Below are positions 44,577-52,938 of a stretch of DNA of 64,000 nt, piece after piece; within the stretch, counting starts at the first letter, position 1; each line of letters opens with the position of its first letter. The position numbers and the translations under genes are program-made. The stretch spans positions 2,170,001-2,234,000 of the forward strand of contig NZ_JACBZL010000001.1 of assembly GCF_013408445.1 (NCBI RefSeq), in the 5' to 3' direction. The DNA is from Corynebacterium tuberculostearicum (GTDB lineage: Bacteria; Actinomycetota; Actinomycetes; Mycobacteriales; Mycobacteriaceae). The notes below the pieces were generated by a model. It worked only from the letters and a program-made list of their open reading frames with translations. It made no database searches and had not been told where the DNA came from.

Positions 44577-44582
44577 ACACCA

Positions 44583-44897
44583 GTGTCTGAGGTTTTTCTT
44601 CGCCCCTTGGAGGCGATGTCCGCACTACGGCAGGTCGTAGCCGATAACGACGAACAACGCGATGCTCACCGGGCCGAGGTGCCGGATTTTCCGGTGGCCG
44701 CGGCTGGACGCAACTTTGGCGGCCACGGTGAGCGCATTCGTGATGTCTTGGCGCGCATCCATGAGCGCGGCGGGCAGAGGTTGGATAATTTATCCGCCAC
44801 CGCCCACGCCGCCCATGAACAGGTGCGCGCCATTGCTGATTTTGATGAGTCCTTCGGCAGCTCCTTTGCACGCGGCGGGGAGGCGGACAGCAAGTGA
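44583..44897 (+). CDS. Small helical protein, possible T7SS (EspC/WXG-like) substrate
   Basis: 104 residues from GTG (MSEVFLRPLEAMSALRQ), no signal peptide and no cysteine. Two predicted helical stretches (about 10-30 and 48-88) are joined by a Gly-rich turn, GRNFGGHGERI, in the place of a WxG turn, and are followed by FDESFGSSF. Length, hairpin layout and lack of signal peptide are those of WXG100/EspC-type substrates, but the Trp is missing and I claim no family match. The GTGA overlap with the next gene, and the promoter shared with the WXG100 genes, tie it to type VII secretion. By position it corresponds to Rv3440c in mycobacteria. Confidence 0.6.
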   Translation: MSEVFLRPLEAMSALRQVVADNDEQRDAHRAEVPDFPVAAAGRNFGGHGERIRDVLARIHERGGQRLDNLSATAHAAHEQVRAIADFDESFGSSFARGGEADSK

Positions 44898-46675
44898 GTA
44901 CGCTGACAAAATCCCTGTTGGGGGACTATTCCAACGCGATTTCCCAATTCCAGTTCGCATGCTTGGGAAGCTACTCGGGCCCCAGCATGCCGATGAACCT
45001 ACTGGGAGAGCTAGTCGGTGCGGTGGATGGCATCGCGCCCGAAAACCTGGTGAAAAACACCGTTGCGGCCGTGGGCGGCAACCGCCCGCAGGGAGGCGGT
45101 GCTGGACTAGCGGGCTATTTGCAGCAAGATGATTCCGAGGTTGCTCAAGGCGCCATGCGCGAGCACCTGTGCGGCGTGCAGGAAGACTTCGACATTGACC
45201 GCCAGGATGCCGCCCATCTCACCAGTTCGGCGGAGCAGTGCTCGGGCGCTATTGCCGACGTCGTCGATGTCTCCGACACCGCCCTTACCGAGCTCATCTC
45301 TGCGGTCATCCCACTGCTGAATATCTTGTCCATGGTGGCTACCAAGCACCCCCTGGCCAGGTTTATCATCCCGATTCTTTCCACCATTGGCGGGCGCGTT
45401 ATCGAAGAGACGAATCACAATATCGCTAGCACCTGCCGTGACCGCGATGATGCGATTGAGTCCTGCTATAACGAGTTTGAATCGCGCTGCGAATGCGTCT
45501 GTGAGCGCCCAATGCCGGAAGAATGCCCGACGCCAGCTAAACCTACAGATGACGCCTGCCCCGCACCGGTAGAACAATGCCCGGAGACTCCTACTCCCAC
45601 TAAGCCGATGCCGAAGGAAGAGTGCCCGCCCCCGCCCTCGCAGCCCACCGAGCCGGCCCAGGTGGAGTGCCCACCAGAGCCCAAGCCCATGCCGGAGCCT
45701 GACTCAAAGCGAGAATCGAGCCAGACGACTTCCGCGCCGCCACAGCCGACGCCTCCTTCGCCACCACCCGTCCCGCCAAAGGAATGCCCCGAGCCCGAGC
45801 CGGAGCAATCCTCCAAGACGGAAGTGCACACGGAGACCACTGCAGAACACGGTCTCGGCTGCCACTGCAATGAGTGCACCGAGCAACCATTTACCGAGCG
45901 ACCAGCGCAGTCCCAGCGCGAAGTAGAGATAACCAAGCCGGCACAGGCAGAGATCATTCCGCCGCAGGAGCCGCCAGAACAGCCACAGCAAGTAGAAGAA
46001 CCGTGCCCGGAACCTGAACCTCAGCCTGAGCCGAAACCTAAACCAGACATGGATACGGAACCCGCTTCTGGATCGGGCGCAGGCGAGGAAACGCTCTGCC
46101 CGGAAAATACCGCGGAAAGTACCGAAGAATGTGTGGAAACGACCCAAACCAGCTCAGAAGGCTGTGAAATTGAATCCTCCTGCAGCGGCAGCCTCGGCCT
46201 GGTAGGGGCCGGAATCGCTTTAGTAGGCGTGGGCCTCATTGTGGAAGGCGCCGCGCAGTGCCTGGAGCACATGTCCGAGGCGGATTGCCCGGTGCAAGAG
46301 CCCGAACCGGACCCCGTCCCTGAGCCTGAGCCAGAGCCAGAACCTGATCCCTGCCCGGACCCTAAGCCTGAGCCCGAACCGGAGCCGGAGCCAGCTGGTG
46401 ATGATGGCGTAATGGCGCCGCCTCCTGAGCTGTCTCAGGTAGAGGAGCCAACGCCGCCACCAGAAAAGGTGGCACACCTCCAGGCGGCCGGTCCAGCAGA
46501 GGCACCGTCACCAGCCCCTGCTCCGGCTCCTGAACCAGCACCGGCACCGGAGCCGGCCCCGGCACCGCAGCCGGCTCCAGAAGAAGCGCCAGCACCGGCA
46601 CCAGCGCCGCAGCAGGAGGCGGCACCGGCGCCAGAAGAACCAACCATTAAGGCACGAAAGGCAGGTCAGTGGTAA
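44894..46675 (+). CDS. 593-residue Pro/Glu/Cys-rich protein, putative T7SS partner
   Basis: An N-terminal helical domain of about 200 residues, without signal peptide, contains a hydrophobic stretch (ELISAVIPLLNILSMVA, LARFIIPILSTIGGRVI). Next comes a long Pro/Glu/Gln/Cys-rich region (about 205-425) with many Cys-Pro pairs and a CHCNEC motif. A second hydrophobic segment (near 432-455, LGLVGAGIALVGVGLIVEG) follows, then Pro-Glu repeats (about 466-500), Pro-Ala repeats (about 537-585) and the end KARKAGQW. It overlaps both neighbours (GTGA at the start, TAATG at the end). By position it corresponds to the Ala/Pro-rich Rv3439c of mycobacteria. An envelope-spanning or exported structural protein is plausible; no enzyme domain is seen. 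Confidence 0.75.
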   Translation: MSTLTKSLLGDYSNAISQFQFACLGSYSGPSMPMNLLGELVGAVDGIAPENLVKNTVAAVGGNRPQGGGAGLAGYLQQDDSEVAQGAMREHLCGVQEDFDIDRQDAAHLTSSAEQCSGAIADVVDVSDTALTELISAVIPLLNILSMVATKHPLARFIIPILSTIGGRVIEETNHNIASTCRDRDDAIESCYNEFESRCECVCERPMPEECPTPAKPTDDACPAPVEQCPETPTPTKPMPKEECPPPPSQPTEPAQVECPPEPKPMPEPDSKRESSQTTSAPPQPTPPSPPPVPPKECPEPEPEQSSKTEVHTETTAEHGLGCHCNECTEQPFTERPAQSQREVEITKPAQAEIIPPQEPPEQPQQVEEPCPEPEPQPEPKPKPDMDTEPASGSGAGEETLCPENTAESTEECVETTQTSSEGCEIESSCSGSLGLVGAGIALVGVGLIVEGAAQCLEHMSEADCPVQEPEPDPVPEPEPEPEPDPCPDPKPEPEPEPEPAGDDGVMAPPPELSQVEEPTPPPEKVAHLQAAGPAEAPSPAPAPAPEPAPAPEPAPAPQPAPEEAPAPAPAPQQEAAPAPEEPTIKARKAGQW

Positions 46676-46935
46676 TGAATAACGACTTCGCAGAATTTGC
46701 GCAGGGCTTTCGGGAAAGGACGGCTAAACGCCTGCTGGAATTTGAAAAAACGCTGGCGAAAGCGCAAGACGAGCTAGAAAAGTCTGCGGATAAAGCCATG
46801 CAAGAGGCGCGAAGGGAGAAGGGGCAGGTGGGGCGTCGGCAAGCGGCGGCGGTGCCAAGGCCACGATATGGCGCTGCCCCGGCGCGCTCAAGGAACGCGT
46901 CGGGGCAGGTGCAATCTGTGCTGCGGCGGGGCTAA
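46675..46935 (+). CDS. Small coiled-coil protein, third gene of the cassette
   Basis: 86 residues from an ATG overlapping the preceding stop (TAATG). The N-terminal half is a charged amphipathic helix (FRERTAKRLLEFEKTLAKAQ, DELEKSADKAMQEARREKG) and the C-terminal half is Arg/Ala/Pro-rich and probably unfolded. No signal peptide. Unknown family. It contains copy 4 of the dispersed 15-base motif. The convergent hydrolase-like gene ends five bases away. Confidence 0.65.
   Translation: MNNDFAEFAQGFRERTAKRLLEFEKTLAKAQDELEKSADKAMQEARREKGQVGRRQAAAVPRPRYGAAPARSRNASGQVQSVLRRG
46831..46845 (+). repeat. Dispersed 15-base motif, copy 4
   Basis: Exact motif inside the small coiled-coil gene; there it encodes G-R-R-Q-A, a reading frame different from copies 2, 3 and 6. 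Confidence 0.7.
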
Positions 46936-46939
46936 TACC

Positions 46940-47773
46940 TTAGGCGTCGCGGGTGACGCCGGCGCGCTCGGCCAAGTCCTCGCCTACGAGGCTTTCGACC
47001 TTCTTGGCGCTCGCCTCTGGATCCGCAAAGGCGTCATAGGTGGAATCGCCATTGAGGGTGGCCAGCAGGAAGCCGGTGACCAAGCCGCGGGCGATTTCGG
47101 TAGGGCCGGACTGGAAGGCGGCGGTGCCGATGGCCAGCTTGCGCAGGCGATCTTCGGTAAAGCCGGCGTGGCTGCCCTTGTCGATGGCGCGGAAGCAGAC
47201 TGGGCCATTCCAGTTATGGGCCAGCTTGGCGGGGTTGCCGGCATTGAAAATGTCTTCCTGGCCGGCACCAATGACCAAGCCCGGGGTAGTAATGCGGCGG
47301 GCTGCCTGCACCGCAGACGGCGCGGTGATGGAAGGGTAAATCGCGGCGACGGCGGCGACCTTCTGGTTATCCAAGGCGCCAAGCACGGCCGTGCCACCAC
47401 CCATGCCGTGGCCAATCATGCCGAGCTTGCCCGGGGAGACCGTAATATTGCCAGCGCCAAGCTTTACCCCAGCGGCAATCTGCAGCGCGGATTCCATATC
47501 CGCGGCCAGGTTGCGGTGGTTAGGGAAGGGGCCGGTCTCGGAATCGGGGGCTACCACGACGATGCCCCAGCTAGCCAGGTGGCGCAGGGTGGCGTGGTAA
47601 TCCTTAATCTTGTGCATCCAGTCATGGCCAAAGGCCACGGCGGGCAGGCTTTGGCCCTCCGCAGGGGTATAAACCTTGCCGGTGACTCCGGCATAGTCAA
47701 GGTCGCCAACCAAAACTCGGTTGCGACCGCGCTTCGACAACGTTGCTAGATGTTTATTCAAATTCGCAGACAC
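46940..47773 (-). CDS. Alpha/beta-hydrolase-fold protein without nucleophilic serine
   Basis: 277 residues with the dienelactone-hydrolase/platelet-activating-factor-hydrolase-like layout: strand PAVAFGHDWMHKIKDYHATL, the helix after GIVVVAPDSETG, the nucleophile elbow, acid loop PGLVIGAGQEDIF and His loop KGSHAGF. The elbow reads GHGMGGG where active enzymes have GHSMGG, so the nucleophilic Ser is Gly. A catalytically altered or non-enzymatic role is likely. By position (after the Rv3440c/Rv3439c-like genes) it corresponds to Rv3438. It is convergent with the cassette. Confidence 0.8.
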   Translation of the reverse strand: MSANLNKHLATLSKRGRNRVLVGDLDYAGVTGKVYTPAEGQSLPAVAFGHDWMHKIKDYHATLRHLASWGIVVVAPDSETGPFPNHRNLAADMESALQIAAGVKLGAGNITVSPGKLGMIGHGMGGGTAVLGALDNQKVAAVAAIYPSITAPSAVQAARRITTPGLVIGAGQEDIFNAGNPAKLAHNWNGPVCFRAIDKGSHAGFTEDRLRKLAIGTAAFQSGPTEIARGLVTGFLLATLNGDSTYDAFADPEASAKKVESLVGEDLAERAGVTRDA

Positions 47774-47979
47774 GCATTCAAGGATAGATGAAGATCACCC
47801 GCTAGGCGGGAAAGGGTGCGGGTTTATCTGAGAAATGTCTGCGTAGTACCCAGCCGAGCCGCGGGTGTGGTGGAAAGGCTTTCCTAAGCCCCTCCTAACT
47901 TGCGCGCCTTTGCGCAGGGGAGTGCAATGTGTGGGCAACTACATACTCTATTTATTTCTGGGAAGGCGGGCTGCGGTAC

Positions 47980-50784
47980 ATGACTACCGGCGTCGTTGAT
48001 GTAGAAGAACTTTCTACTCGTTATGGGATGGAGGTAAAGACCGAGGTCATTGACCGCGTGGCACATGCCTCCGATGCCTCGCATTACCTGTACACCCCTA
48101 AGGCGGTCATTGAGGCCCGCTCGGCCGAGCACGTGGCCGCCATCTTCCGCGCGGGCCGGCAGCAGAATGTTCCGGTCACCCTGCGCTCCGGCGGTACCTC
48201 CCTTGCCGGCCAGGCTTCCGGCGATGGTTACCTGGTGGACGTGCGCAAGCACTTCCGCGGCATCGAGGTGCTGGATGAGGGCAAGCGCGTGCGCGTCCAG
48301 CCCGGCGCCACGGTGCGCCAGGTCAACGCCCGCCTGGGCCTGCGCAACCGCAAGCTCGGCCCGGATCCGGCCAGTGAATCTGCCTGCACCATCGGTGGCG
48401 TAGTGGCCAATAACTCCTCCGGCATGGCCTGCGGTACCGAGCTCAATACGTATAACACTCTGGAATCGCTAACCTTCGTGCTGCCTACCGGCACCGTGAT
48501 CAATACCGCCGATGCGGATGCAGACCGGCAGTTCCAAGAGCAGGAACCGGAGCTGGTGGAAACGCTCACCCGCCTGCAGCGTCGCGTGCGCGATAACCAG
48601 GAGTCCGTGGACATCATCCGCCGCCACTTCCAGCTGAAAAACACGATGGGCTATGGCCTCAATTCCTTCCTGGATTTTGATAGTCCGGTCAAGCTCTTTG
48701 AGCACCTGCTCATCGGCTCGGAGGGAACCCTGGCCTTCATTGCAGAAGCGGTATTCCGCACGGTGCCGATTTCCAAGCTGACCACCACCACGGTGGCTGT
48801 CTTTGATGACCTCACCGCCGCCACCAAGTCCCTGCCGGCCCTGCTAGATACCGGGGCGGCCACCCTGGAGCTAATGGACTCTGCCTCGATCCGCGTAGGC
48901 CAAGGCTTTGATAAGGTCCCGCAGGCCATCACCGGATTCGATGTGGACAAGCAGGCCGCACTGCTCATTGAGTACCATGCCGACGCGGAAGAAGAACTGC
49001 GCGAGAAGGAAGGCAAGGGCTCGCAGCTCCTGCGCGAGCTGCCGCTGCAATCGCCGGCTGCCTTCTCGGCCGATGCCGCTTCGCGCAATACCGCATGGAG
49101 CTTCCGCAAGGGCCTGTATGCCCAGGTCGCTGAGGCGCGCCCGTCCGGTACAACCGCGCTTTTGGAAGACATCGTCGTGCCCGTGGGGGACTTGGCTGAT
49201 ACCTGTTCTTCCCTGCAGGAACTCTTTGCCCGCTATGGCTATGACGACGCCGTTATCTTCGGCCACGCTAAGGACGGCAATATCCACTTCCTGCTCACGG
49301 ACCGCTTTGAAGGCGATGACGCTATCGGTCGGTATAACGACTTCAACGAGGGCATGGTGGACTTGGTTCTCTCGGCCGAGGGCAACCTCAAGGCCGAGCA
49401 CGGCACCGGCCGCGCCATGGCGCCGTATGTACGCCGCCAGTATGGCGACGAGCTTTACGCGGTCATGCAGGAACTCAAGCGGGCCTGCGATCCCAGCAAC
49501 ACGATGAACCCGGGCGTCATCTTGGACGATGACCCCGATGCGCACATCAAAAACATCAAGCTCAACCCCACCGTGGAAGAGGAAGTGGACCGCTGCGTGG
49601 AGTGCGGCTACTGCGAGCCGGTCTGCCCGTCGCGTGATCTCACGCTTACCCCACGCCAACGCATTGTGGTGCGCCGCGCCCGCAAGCGCGCGGAAGAAGC
49701 CGGCGATAGCCAGCTCGTAGCCGAGCTGGATGAGGCCTATGAATACATGGGCATCGAGACCTGCGCGGTGGATTCCATGTGCCGCACCGCCTGCCCGGTA
49801 GGTATCGATACCGGCAAGTTCATCAAGCGCCTGCGCCGCGAGGAGGCCCAGCCGGCGCAGCAGAAGCTGTGGGGCGCTGCCGCCAAGAATTGGCAGGTGG
49901 TTAGCCAAGGCGCCGGGCTGGCGCTCACCGGCGCGCACCTGCTGCCCACCGAGCTGGTCAAGAAGGTCACCGATGTGGGCCGCAGCCTCATCGGCACCGA
50001 TAACCTGCCGCAGTACCAGCCGGAGCTGGGCAAGGGCGGCAAGTCCCGCGGCCGCTTGGCCGGGCGCGTGGGTGACCGCTACGCGCAGACCACCGGAATT
50101 TACCTGCCAGCCTGCGTGAACACCATGTTTGGCCCGCAGGGCGGTGGCAAAGGCACTACCGATTCCTTCGTGACTCTCTTGGAGCGCGCCGGGGTAGCGC
50201 TGGAGGTTCCGGAGGGCATCGACAAGCTCTGCTGTGGCACCCCATGGGCGTCCAAGGGCATGCAGGCCGGCCACGATGCGATGGAGCAGCGCGTGCGCGA
50301 TATCGTCATGGAGGCCACCGATGGTGCGCGCCTGCCGGTCATCGTGGACGCCAGCAGCTGTACCGCCGGATTCAAGGACATGTTGGAGTCGGTAGGCATT
50401 ACCGTTCTTGACGCCATTAGCTTTACGGCCGATACCCTCCTGCCGCAGCTTGCGGTCAAGAACCCCGCGGCTTCCGTGACCGTGCACCCCACCTGCTCTG
50501 CCTTCCAGCTGGGCATGATGGAAGATGTGGAGAAGGTAGCCCGCGCCGCCGCGGCCGAGGTACACATTCCCACTGACTGGAATTGCTGTGGCTATGCCGG
50601 CGATCGCGGCATGCTCCACCCGGAGCTAACCGACGCCGCAACGCGCGCCGAAGCAGCGCAAGTCAAGGAAATCGGGGCGCAGTATCACGCCTCGACCAAC
50701 CGCACCTGCGAGCTCGGCTTGACCCGTGCTACCGGCGAGGATTATCACCACATTCTGGAACTTTTGGAGCAGGCGACGCGCTAG
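47980..50784 (+). CDS. FAD/Fe-S D-2-hydroxyacid (D-lactate) dehydrogenase
   Basis: About 934 residues. The N-terminal half is an FAD-linked oxidase: PCMH-type FAD site VTLRSGGTSLAGQ and GPDPASESACTIGGVVANNSSG, FAD-oxidase C domain with GHAKDGNIHFLL and AEHGTGRAMAPYVRR. Around 540-620 lie two ferredoxin-type clusters (CVECGYCEPVCPSRD, CRTACPVGID). The C-terminal part has CCG domains (DKLCCGTPW, DWNCCGYAGDRG) as in LutA/GlpC. It should oxidise D-lactate or a related D-2-hydroxyacid at the membrane and pass electrons to quinone. I prefer the ATG at 47980 (MTTGVVDVEELS) over the in-frame start at 47929; the ribosome site is weak for both. Confidence 0.88.
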   Translation: MTTGVVDVEELSTRYGMEVKTEVIDRVAHASDASHYLYTPKAVIEARSAEHVAAIFRAGRQQNVPVTLRSGGTSLAGQASGDGYLVDVRKHFRGIEVLDEGKRVRVQPGATVRQVNARLGLRNRKLGPDPASESACTIGGVVANNSSGMACGTELNTYNTLESLTFVLPTGTVINTADADADRQFQEQEPELVETLTRLQRRVRDNQESVDIIRRHFQLKNTMGYGLNSFLDFDSPVKLFEHLLIGSEGTLAFIAEAVFRTVPISKLTTTTVAVFDDLTAATKSLPALLDTGAATLELMDSASIRVGQGFDKVPQAITGFDVDKQAALLIEYHADAEEELREKEGKGSQLLRELPLQSPAAFSADAASRNTAWSFRKGLYAQVAEARPSGTTALLEDIVVPVGDLADTCSSLQELFARYGYDDAVIFGHAKDGNIHFLLTDRFEGDDAIGRYNDFNEGMVDLVLSAEGNLKAEHGTGRAMAPYVRRQYGDELYAVMQELKRACDPSNTMNPGVILDDDPDAHIKNIKLNPTVEEEVDRCVECGYCEPVCPSRDLTLTPRQRIVVRRARKRAEEAGDSQLVAELDEAYEYMGIETCAVDSMCRTACPVGIDTGKFIKRLRREEAQPAQQKLWGAAAKNWQVVSQGAGLALTGAHLLPTELVKKVTDVGRSLIGTDNLPQYQPELGKGGKSRGRLAGRVGDRYAQTTGIYLPACVNTMFGPQGGGKGTTDSFVTLLERAGVALEVPEGIDKLCCGTPWASKGMQAGHDAMEQRVRDIVMEATDGARLPVIVDASSCTAGFKDMLESVGITVLDAISFTADTLLPQLAVKNPAASVTVHPTCSAFQLGMMEDVEKVARAAAAEVHIPTDWNCCGYAGDRGMLHPELTDAATRAEAAQVKEIGAQYHASTNRTCELGLTRATGEDYHHILELLEQATR

Positions 50785-50800
50785 TTTTCCCAGCGCACTA

Positions 50801-50843
50801 GCGGGCGGGGCGCTATGCCCCCGCTTGCCGACGCCCCGCCCGC
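50801..50843 (+). terminator. Hairpin between the dehydrogenase gene and glmS
   Basis: A perfect 12-bp GC stem, GCGGGCGGGGCG (50801-50812) with 50832-50843. No U-tract follows on the plus strand. It may be a terminator or a leader structure of glmS, whose start is only 38 bases away. The 3' arm contains part of copy 5 of the 15-base motif. Confidence 0.5.
50822..50836 (-). repeat. Dispersed 15-base motif, copy 5
   Basis: Exact motif on the minus strand, intergenic, 45 bases before glmS. Confidence 0.7.
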
Positions 50844-50880
50844 CTAGAGGTTTCTTCCCCGTGCTGTAAAATCAGCAACC

Positions 50881-52752
50881 ATGTGTGGAATTGTTGGATA
50901 TATTGGTCACGCTGGTGGTGACCGTGATTACTTCGCCCTCGACGTAGTCTTGGAAGGGCTGCGCCGTTTGGAATACCGCGGCTATGACTCCGCTGGCGTA
51001 GCAATGTACGCCGATGGGGACATTAGCTGGCGCAAGAAGGCCGGTAAGGTCGCTGCGCTGGATGCTGAGATTGAGGCCCGCCCGTTGCCAGACTCCGTGC
51101 TGGGCATTGGCCATACCCGCTGGGCTACCCATGGTGGCCCTACCGACCTGAATGCGCACCCGCACGTGGTCGATGGCGGCAAGCTGGCCGTGGTGCACAA
51201 CGGCATCATTGAGAACTTTGCCGAGCTCAAGTCCGAGCTTTTGAACAAGGGCTACAACTTCGTTTCCGAGACCGACACTGAGGTTGCCGCTACGTTGCTG
51301 GGCGATGTCTTCCACAACGAGGCCGCTGGTGACCTCACCAAGGCAATGCAGCTGACCTGCTCCCGCCTCGAGGGCGCATTCACCCTGCTGGCCATCCACG
51401 CCGAGCAGGCCGATCGCATCGTTGCCGCTCGCCGCGACTCGCCGCTGGTTATCGGCCTGGGCGAGGGCGAGAACTTCCTCGGCTCCGACGTATCTGGCTT
51501 CATCGATTACACCAAGTCCGCCGTGGAGATGGACAACGACCAGGTCGTGACCATCACCGCCGACGAGGTAGAAATCACCGATTATGCGGGCAACCCTGCA
51601 CAGGGCAAGCCTTTTGAAATCAAGTGGGATGCCGCCGCTGCCGAAAAGGGTGGCTTCGATTCCTTCATGGAAAAGGAAATCCACGACCAGCCCGCCGCTG
51701 TGCGCGATACCCTGCTCGGCCGCTTCGATGAACAGGGCCAGCTGGCTCTCGATGATCTGCGCATCGATGAGACCGTGTTGAAGTCCATCGACAAGATCAT
51801 CGTCATCGCTTGCGGTACCGCCGCCTACGCCGGCCACGTGGCACGCTATGCCATCGAGCACTGGTGCCGCATTCCTACCGAGGTCGAGCTCGCCCACGAG
51901 TTCCGCTACCGCGATCCGATCGTGAACGAAAAGACCCTCGTCGTCGCCCTGTCCCAGTCCGGCGAGACCATGGATACCCTGATGGCCGTGCGCCACGCCC
52001 GCCAGCAGGGCGCCAAGGTTATTGCCATCTGCAATACCCAGGGCTCGTCCATTCCGCGCGAATCCGATGCCGCGCTCTACACCCACGCCGGTCCGGAAAT
52101 CGCCGTGGCCTCCACCAAGGCCTTCCTGGCACAGATCACCGCCACCTACCTGCTTGGCCTCTACCTGGCCCAGCTGCGCGGCAACATGTTCGCCGATGAA
52201 ATCCAGAGCGTTCTCGCTGAGCTGCGCCACATGCCGGACAAGGTCCAAAACGTCATCGACGAAGAGGACCAGGTGGCCAACCTGGCCAACTCCATGAAGG
52301 ATGCGGAATCCGTGCTCTTCCTGGGCCGCCACGTCGGCTTCCCTGTAGCTCTTGAAGGCGCGCTCAAGCTCAAGGAGATCGCCTACCTGCACGCCGAGGG
52401 CTTTGCCGCCGGCGAGCTCAAGCACGGCCCGATTGCACTGATTGAGGAAGGCCAGCCGGTCTTCGTTATCGTGCCGTCCCCGCGCGGCCGCGACTCCCTG
52501 CACTCCAAGGTCGTTTCCAATATCCAGGAGATCCGCGCCCGCGGTGCCATCACCATCGTGATTGCGGAAGAAGGCGATACCGCCGTGGAGGATTACGCTA
52601 ACCACGTCATCCGCATCCCGAAGGCGCCGACCCTCATGCAGCCGCTGCTGGCCACCGTGCCGCTGCAGATCTTCGCCGCCCATGTAGCAAAGTCCAAGGG
52701 CTACGACGTTGACCAGCCACGTAACCTGGCCAAGTCCGTGACCGTGGAGTAA
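50881..52752 (+). CDS. glmS: Glutamine-fructose-6-phosphate aminotransferase
   Basis: 623 residues. Makes glucosamine-6-P from fructose-6-P and glutamine, the first step of amino-sugar synthesis. The N-terminal nucleophile Cys is exposed after Met removal (MCGIVGYIGH), and the glutaminase blocks GIGHTRWATHG and HNGIIENF are present. Two SIS domains follow (IIVIACGTAAYAG, LSQSGETMDTL), then the C-terminal AEGFAAGELKHGPIAL and DQPRNLAKSVTVE. Complete. It supplies GlmM. Confidence 0.98.
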   Translation: MCGIVGYIGHAGGDRDYFALDVVLEGLRRLEYRGYDSAGVAMYADGDISWRKKAGKVAALDAEIEARPLPDSVLGIGHTRWATHGGPTDLNAHPHVVDGGKLAVVHNGIIENFAELKSELLNKGYNFVSETDTEVAATLLGDVFHNEAAGDLTKAMQLTCSRLEGAFTLLAIHAEQADRIVAARRDSPLVIGLGEGENFLGSDVSGFIDYTKSAVEMDNDQVVTITADEVEITDYAGNPAQGKPFEIKWDAAAAEKGGFDSFMEKEIHDQPAAVRDTLLGRFDEQGQLALDDLRIDETVLKSIDKIIVIACGTAAYAGHVARYAIEHWCRIPTEVELAHEFRYRDPIVNEKTLVVALSQSGETMDTLMAVRHARQQGAKVIAICNTQGSSIPRESDAALYTHAGPEIAVASTKAFLAQITATYLLGLYLAQLRGNMFADEIQSVLAELRHMPDKVQNVIDEEDQVANLANSMKDAESVLFLGRHVGFPVALEGALKLKEIAYLHAEGFAAGELKHGPIALIEEGQPVFVIVPSPRGRDSLHSKVVSNIQEIRARGAITIVIAEEGDTAVEDYANHVIRIPKAPTLMQPLLATVPLQIFAAHVAKSKGYDVDQPRNLAKSVTVE

Positions 52753-52774
52753 TCCACGCCGAACGGTACTAGTT

Positions 52775-52825
52775 AAGCCCCCTTACTTGCCGCGTTTCTT
52801 GCGTGGGAGGTAAGGGGGCTTTGGC
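52775..52825 (+). terminator. Terminator after glmS
   Basis: AAGCCCCCTTAC (52775-52786) pairs perfectly with GTAAGGGGGCTT (52810-52821), followed by T. Confidence 0.8.
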
Positions 52826-52845
52826 ATTTCTTTGAAGCTTGAATC

Positions 52846-52854
52846 TGTTATGCT
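52846..52854 (+). promoter_or_regulatory. Extended -10 promoter before the ABC-F gene
   Basis: TGT-TATGCT is an extended -10 element without a clear -35, placing the transcript start about 30 bases before the leader peptide. Confidence 0.4.
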
Positions 52855-52890
52855 ATTGGGAGCAATTGTTGTCGGTGAAAGGAGTAGGCA

Positions 52891-52917
52891 GTGCTCATCC
52901 GTCGTGTTTTTGCGTAA
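52891..52917 (+). CDS. Leader peptide upstream of the ABC-F gene
   Basis: An eight-codon ORF, GTG start, peptide M-L-I-R-R-V-F-A, preceded by AAAGGAG at ideal spacing, a far better ribosome site than that of the main gene. It ends 28 bases before the ABC-F ATG. Short leader ORFs of this kind control ABC-F and erm genes by drug-induced ribosome stalling. Confidence 0.6.
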   Translation: MLIRRVFA

Positions 52918-52938
52918 AACACTAAAGAAAGAACGGAT
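52897..52938 (+). promoter_or_regulatory. Attenuator-like hairpin overlapping the leader peptide
   Basis: GTGTTTT (52904-52910) pairs perfectly with AAAACAC (52916-52922), and the flanking ATCCGT (52897-52902) pairs with ACGGAT (52933-52938) next to the main start codon. A ribosome stalled on the leader would break this fold. Confidence 0.5.

Noticed and set aside
46296..46660. Pro-Glu/Pro-Ala coding repeats as a separate DNA repeat element
   Set aside because: They are in frame and explained by the low-complexity C-terminus of the 593-residue protein, so they are described with that gene.
48871..50619. 582-codon open frame on the minus strand opposite the D-lactate dehydrogenase
   Set aside because: It has no ribosome site and no recognisable domain, and it mirrors a strongly supported gene. 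Long antisense frames are common opposite GC-rich genes.
50785..50880. glmS ribozyme/riboswitch upstream of glmS
   Set aside because: The 96-base spacer has only a simple GC hairpin. The conserved ribozyme core and cleavage-site context are not present, and actinobacteria are not known to use it.
50872..52683. 603-codon open frame on the minus strand opposite glmS
   Set aside because: Shadow of glmS, which is complete with all motifs. Similar shadows opposite eccC, the AspT-type gene, the phosphoesterase and the permeases were left out for the same reason.
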